From contig BSYQ01000003.1 in assembly GCA_030272585.1 (NCBI GenBank), forward strand, positions 2,790,001 through 2,854,000: a stretch of DNA of 64,000 nt, read 5' to 3'. A model generated the notes under the pieces. The model ran no database searches. It saw only the letters and a program-made list of their open reading frames with translations, and was not told the DNA's origin. The translations under genes and the position numbers were made by a program. The stretch comes from Bryopsis sp. KO-2023 (lineage: Eukaryota > Chlorophyta > Ulvophyceae > Bryopsidales > Bryopsidaceae). Positions 62,260-64,000 of this stretch are shown piece by piece (the first letter of the stretch is position 1; every line of letters begins with the position of its first letter).

Positions 62260-64000
62260 TGTCAGTCCGTCGACTTCCGCTCCTCAGACAACGAACTCTT
62301 GAGCTCTTCATATCCTCTTCTGTCCGCTGGTTTCTGCATAATATGTGGCACTTCCGCCCGTGGTCTTGTATTGAACGAAAGTCTTGTAATCCGCCTTCCA
62401 AATCAGCATAGTCGTCTCTTCTTGTAGTTCCACGCAAGTTCACCTTCAAAATCCGGCTCTAGCGGTCGTATTTAACCCGCTCTGGCTGTCTGATTTCATC
62501 CGCCTTTGGAATTTGTTTTGAAGTCCGCCCTTGAGCCTTTCATAGTCCGCCTGATGAAGCTTTAATCCGCCCGAAGGCTAAACTTTTAGTCCGCCCTCTA
62601 GGTGTTTAATCCGTCTAAGGGCTTAGTCCTCTTTAGTCCGCCCTCCAGGTCCGCTTCTCAGATCCGCCTTCCTCAAGGTTGCGGTCTTGGACTTTCTACT
62701 TCAAATTATCGTGTTCCTCCTTGTCCAAGTTGAACTTTGCTGATATAAGGAATCCTTCGGAAGTTTAATGTCGAGTAAAGACACACACCTTAACACAGGC
62801 GTTCAAAACAACCAGGAATAGACCGTTCTCCCTATGGACAAGGGTGCCGACGGATTACCCGGTTCTGCACATTTCACTGAATGGGCTGTCAATGCACAAT
62901 ACTCGAATTAAATTCCTCCTCCACACATATTTGCCGTCCGCTGACAGAGCTTGAAGCATCTTCTTTTCGTCGAACTTATTAACATCTGCAACAATCCGCC
63001 ACACTCAGTTAACTCTAAGGAGTTCTGGTGTGCGTTCCAACGCTTCGTTCTTAGCTCCAAGGTACTTGGTTTCCCTCTTAGTCCGCCTTTTGAAAAGGTT
63101 CACCACTTCTCTCTCGACTGGTATATTTCTCCACTTCAACAAATCTGCCCGCTCACTCGCCTTTAAGTGTAGCATCCAAGGAAACTCTGTTTTCCGCCCT
63201 GACCACCTGTCAGTGGATACTCCGCGGTCGCTAGTTTGGACCTCTAGCGCGATTTGTTTGTTTGTCAACCTTCAACCAGATTGCTTCGCCTGGTTCAAGC
63301 TCTCCTAGCTTGGGTCTCTCAGTATACACCATAACAGTCTTGCCAGACTGGTTGAAACTACCGCACCTCAATAGTTTCCCAAGCTTCTTCGTCCACGTGG
63401 TGCTCATTGCTTGGTATGGCGTTTTAGGCTGCTCTGGTTGCTCCACAAAGTTAGACCTTGGCGTGGATTGCGCCATCCCTGGTCTTCGGGATTTGTCCGG
63501 CCTTCTGGCATCCATCCATCGTGCACACCTGGATTTCCGCCTCTTTGTTGATTATGCTCCACGCATAACCGCCGCTTCCACGCTCAATCTTTATTTGCCT
63601 CCTCTCTAGCCAATCCGCCTTCAGCTATGCTTTTCGCCATTCCAGGAAGTCCCCATCCCCTGTTTCCGCTTGACAAGTAGCCAGTCGAATCCCTTTTAAG
63701 ATATCCGCTCTGGAAATTCGCCCCAACTCTCTTTGAGATGGCCGTTATCAGACCCACTTCCCTGCGGTTGTCCGATTGATTCGCTGCTTCCTTTGTCCGC
63801 GTTTTGGGTTCTTCTGGTAATGGTCTCTTATTCCTCAAGCATTTCTTATCCGCCCAGGAAACTATATATCACACAAAGTGTAGTGACACTTAAATTCCGC
63901 CACTTGTCCTCCATTGATCAAGCAATATCCGCCTGTCTTGTAGTCTAATTCATCCTTCCAGGCTTGTTACCAAGACGTAGTATTTCCGCTCTTGGTGACC
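62260..64000. other. Gene-free region with dispersed TCCGCC motifs
   Basis: About 1.7 kb with roughly 25 occurrences of TCCGCC or TCCGCT at irregular spacing of ~15-100 bp, very often preceded by A/T (aatccgcc, agtccgcc). Read on the minus strand they are GGCGGA. Minus-strand frames 63838-63587, 63515-63234 and 63268-63008 look partly protein-like but are short and unrecognised. No tandem period is visible. Confidence 0.4.

Overview
This window is eukaryotic and consists almost entirely of mobile elements. Both strands carry L1-like LINEs with an APE-type endonuclease, a Ty3/gypsy chromovirus with LTRs, a DIRS-like reverse transcriptase fragment and a hAT-type MITE. No bacterial operon signals are present. 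I cannot name the species. Three LTR elements share a primer-binding site close to the initiator-Met tRNA site used by plant elements, and the LINEs are L1-like, so an alga, plant relative or other protist is a weak guess.

From about 2.1 to 48.9 kb the window is one head-to-tail array, seen in nine copies (U0-U8), of a compound repeat of 3257 or 3261 bp. Each unit holds (i) an orphan gene (278-codon ORF, probable 5' intron), (ii) a 5'-truncated LINE-A inserted in that gene with a 6-bp target duplication, (iii) a second diverged LINE tail and (iv) a small conserved minus-strand ORF fragment. U3, U4 and U5 (27622-37396) are uninterrupted. The others were hit later by LINEs, most of which can be dated relative to each other by target duplications and empty sites in neighbouring units. 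U1 carries a stack with a full-length LINE-A (5922-11574). U2 carries a MITE (18913-19377) and a full-length LINE-B (20575-26946). The last unit breaks at 48931 and resumes at 61443, so a block of about 12.5 kb lies inside it.

That block holds a young Ty3/gypsy element (LTRs 49473-49894 and 59148-59569, 2 differences in 422 bp). It has gag, pol joined by a -1 frameshift signal, a C-terminal chromodomain, and an extra 604-codon ORF between pol and the 3' LTR. It is flanked by unrelated debris: an LTR remnant on the left and a DIRS-like RT on the right. From 61618 to the end there is another LTR/leader remnant, then about 1.8 kb without a recognisable gene that is dotted with TCCGCC motifs.

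The most interesting signal is in the two LINE families. ORF1 and ORF2 lie in the same frame, separated by one UAG codon. In both families it is followed by GGGUGC and a strong stem-loop, the ten codons after it are conserved as protein, and no AUG is suitably placed for ORF2. This looks like programmed stop-codon readthrough producing an ORF1-ORF2 fusion. The families also share a 3' terminal hairpin with short repeat tails, and 5' ends built from 20-bp tandem monomers that may act as a promoter.
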